Source: Callorhinus ursinus (Eukaryota; Chordata; Mammalia; Carnivora; Otariidae). From it: 64,000 bases of DNA. Position numbers and translations under genes: made by a program. Positions 61,377 to 64,000 of the stretch are shown here, one piece after another. A model generated the notes under the pieces. It searched no databases. It had not been told where the DNA came from and was given only the letters and a program-made list of their open reading frames with translations. Where the stretch lies: the NCBI RefSeq assembly GCF_003265705.1, contig NW_020313159.1:1366342-1430341 (forward strand), in the 5' to 3' direction. How positions within the stretch are numbered: position 1 is the first letter of the stretch; every line of letters begins with the position of its first letter.

Positions 61377-64000
61377 CTAAGAGAAAAACATACACATGAC
61401 TTATGGACTCCCAGCAACTGTACATGAAAATGTCACGCAGGCTGTTTAATCTTATCATATGCCCACTGTTTCCCTTACGCTTCTTGACGATGCCGGACTC
61501 TGAAGCTTTCTTTGCACAAGGGCTTCTGAGGAGAAACTGAAATGTGTGGTGCTCTGGCTCTTTACGTCCCAACAACACTTTGAGGCAGAAAAGTCTAGTG
61601 ACAATCAATGCCACAGTCCCTTCTTTGTATCTCTCAGGTCCAGAGGAAAGCTCCCTGGCATCTGGAATATTGGGAAGAGTATTCCACTGTGAGCTCTTCC
61701 TTTTTAAGAGCCATGCTTCTCCACTCCATGGCCAGCACTGCCATCAGTACTCCAGACATCTAGACTCACAGCCTTCAAGAACCCACCTTTCCCTCTGACT
61801 TTCCTCTTTTGGTCCAAACCAGCTGGCAGATGCTTTTCCATATCTGGCTTCTCTCACACCATCTCCCAAATGAATATTATAATTATAGTCCTCCATGAGT
61901 AGGGCCTGTACACTGGAGAAAATGAGTGTTTGCAGAGACAGAAACCTATTTAGAGAAAAGGTGGAAACCTATTTTCTTTGCTGTTAAAATAAAAACCCCT
62001 TGCAGAGGAAGGCTAAAGCTGTTTTGGGTAGGGAGTTCTCCTTTGAGAAGTGCTATGTGCTCCCTCAAAGAAAGAACAGCATGCAGGCCATACTAATGTT
62101 CCAAAAAGCGTATTCTTGGTTTAAATGTACAATGGGTCACAGGCCGTTCTGTGAGGGTGACTGAGATGTGGTCAGGGAAATGTTCTGATTTCTGGAACCG
62201 CCACACTCACTTTCCTACATAACACGGGCACAGCAGCCTACCCCACACTGCGGCTGAGAGGAACTGGCCAGGGACTACTATGGTGGCGGGGGTGGGGGAG
62301 CTCCCGAGAAGACGGTTCTCTCAAGCTTGGCCCTGGGAGGAGCCACGGTCACTGCACCCTCTCTCAGAGCCACACTGCTCCATGCGAGGCCACAGCCGTT
62401 TCCTCCTGCTCGTGTGTCCACGTGCCAGAGCCACCCGCTCCTTCACACCCCAGGTTCAACACGCCTGAGCCATAAGGGGGACGCAGAGGGAACTGAAATA
62501 AGGTCTTCTAAGTCAGTCAGCTTGAATCCGTTCTGGGACAAAAGCAAAGGGACGGCAACCTTCCAGAATTAAGGAAAAGGCTTAAGAGCTGGGAAGGATA
62601 ATGCTAAAGAAGGCAAAGATTTGGGAAAGAGAACTACCGGCAAAAACTGCTTAAATCCAGAGGACATGTCGCTGTGGAGAGGCCTATTTGACCCAAGTGG
62701 AACTGTACTTTCTGCCAAAAACCCAAGACATTTGGGGGCTTGCTAGACTGGCTGGACTAGGGTACAAAATGAGGCAGGTGCAGCTCCCCTGCAGGTAGTA
62801 TTCTGCTATTTCTTCACATTATAGTAAAGTAGCCAGTACTCTACGTCAGATCAGGAAGGCGCTGGGTGGTTGCTACTCCAGGGTACCAGGCCTTAATAAG
62901 CAGGTGTTCAGCTGTGGTCCCAGGAAGCAATTTATAGTGAGATTGTCTTCCGTTCTGCCCCTGCCCCTCTGAATCCAACTAGCCACAATGGCCACAGAAA
63001 GGACCAAAAGCACAAGTAGAGCACCTATTTGGGGACGGCCGGAACTCCTTCACTGTAGATGTGTTTCTCCTGGAATTTCAGAGCAAACAAGAGAATTGAC
63101 AACTCTCTCTGCAGGCCTGCCTTTTCTGGTGATGCTATGCCTGCCACCCTGGGAGGCCTTGCTCCGCTTCCCAGCCACACCAAGTCTAGCTCTAAAAGCC
63201 GCATTTCCGTTACCTCACTCAATGCCATACATTCCTACGTGTTTATCAAATGGGAGACCAAAGACCTGCCTCAAATCATATTTTCTCTGACTCACCACCC
63301 CCAAATCTTGTCTTTATCACAGTCCTGTGGAATTCAACCAAACAATAATGGCTCCTTTGCACAGAAATATATTCTTCTCTATTTACTGGTTACCTTTTTC
63401 TTAACTTCCCCTCTCTGCCAGTTCTTCCTTACAATCAGCTCACCTCCGTTCTAGACAGCTTCCCAAACATGCCACCATTCACAATCACTCCTCAGCCCCA
63501 CAGCAGTCACACTCAGGTTCTCTCCAGAAATCTGCATTTGTCACCTATCACTCTGTTAAGGCTCCTTAGCTGCTCTGTGTACCCAACACCTCCCTCTCGC
63601 CCAGTGCACTACATACTTGTACAAAGGAAGGAACAGTCTCTGAAGAGATGCTACTCAGAGCTGACAGAATGCTCAACACTCAACCTAATAACATTACTCC
63701 TGAGTCTTTTGTGTGGAGTTTGCTATTTCAGAGACATCTATACTTCTGTTTAGAATATTACTGAAATTACTGTTAATTCTTCGGGCTCTACTTTAATGTA
63801 AAATGTTATGCGAAGTGTAAAACCTCAATACGGTATTGGACTTAGATTAAAATTCTGTATCATTCCACACTGAATAAAAATAACTATCCAAATCAAGATA
63901 ATCCTTAGGACCTTGTGGGCTTACAGATGACAGCAAGAATGCATGATGTTAGGATGTCAGTAGAGGGGCCCACACAGGCGGTCTGTGGCTTCAATTCTAG
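61377..64000. other. ESYT2 intron 1 (3' part)
   Basis: No exon, SINE or L1 recognised in 2.6 kb, in contrast with the downstream introns. Some frames of 80-130 codons occur (62280-63753) without splice or homology support. Confidence 0.6.

Noticed and set aside
62280..63753. Several plus-strand frames of 60-131 codons in intron 1
   Set aside because: No splice sites, homology or consistent frame between them; likely chance.

Overview
This is nuclear DNA from a carnivoran mammal. More than thirty tRNA-derived Can-SINE copies (the 'gggcgcctgggtggctcag' family) are scattered on both strands, beside carnivore-type L1 3' ends. The young SINE subtype resembles those of bears and pinnipeds, so an arctoid caniform is the best guess; the species cannot be fixed from the window. 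Short exons with GT-AG introns exclude a prokaryote.

One gene fills most of the window: ESYT2 (extended synaptotagmin-2), an ER-plasma membrane tether and lipid-transfer protein, transcribed on the minus strand. Twenty-two coding exons can be placed to the base between 61376 (exon 2) and the stop codon at 8867-8869. They total 2283 bases, an uninterrupted frame of 760 codons plus stop including a 63-base cassette exon. Exon 1 (N-terminus and membrane hairpin) and the promoter lie beyond 64000. Exons 2-8 encode the SMP lipid-transfer domain, 8-12 the C2A domain, 13-17 the C2B domain, 18 a Ser/Pro-rich linker and 19-23 the C2C domain. A 3' UTR of about 2.7 kb probably runs down to a poly(A) signal at 6181-6186.

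The most unexpected element is a protein-like 59-codon frame with a strong splice acceptor at 7472-7651 on the same strand, inside that presumed 3' UTR. I cannot assign it to a family. It could be an alternative last exon of ESYT2 or the last exon of another gene.

Positions 1 to about 6160 are intergenic: SINEs, a GC-rich block (about 1560-2180), and a 47-bp minisatellite broken by a 10-N gap. The introns hold SINEs with clear target-site duplications, a 5'-truncated L1 (35618-36708), a 77-bp and a 113-bp L1 tail insertion, an older L1 composite (54870-56975), a MER2-like DNA transposon (34883-35411), a probable solo ERV1 LTR (37256-37775), MIR/L2 relics, and a 100-N gap at 58034-58133. No bacterial-type operon, CRISPR, rRNA or functional tRNA gene is present.
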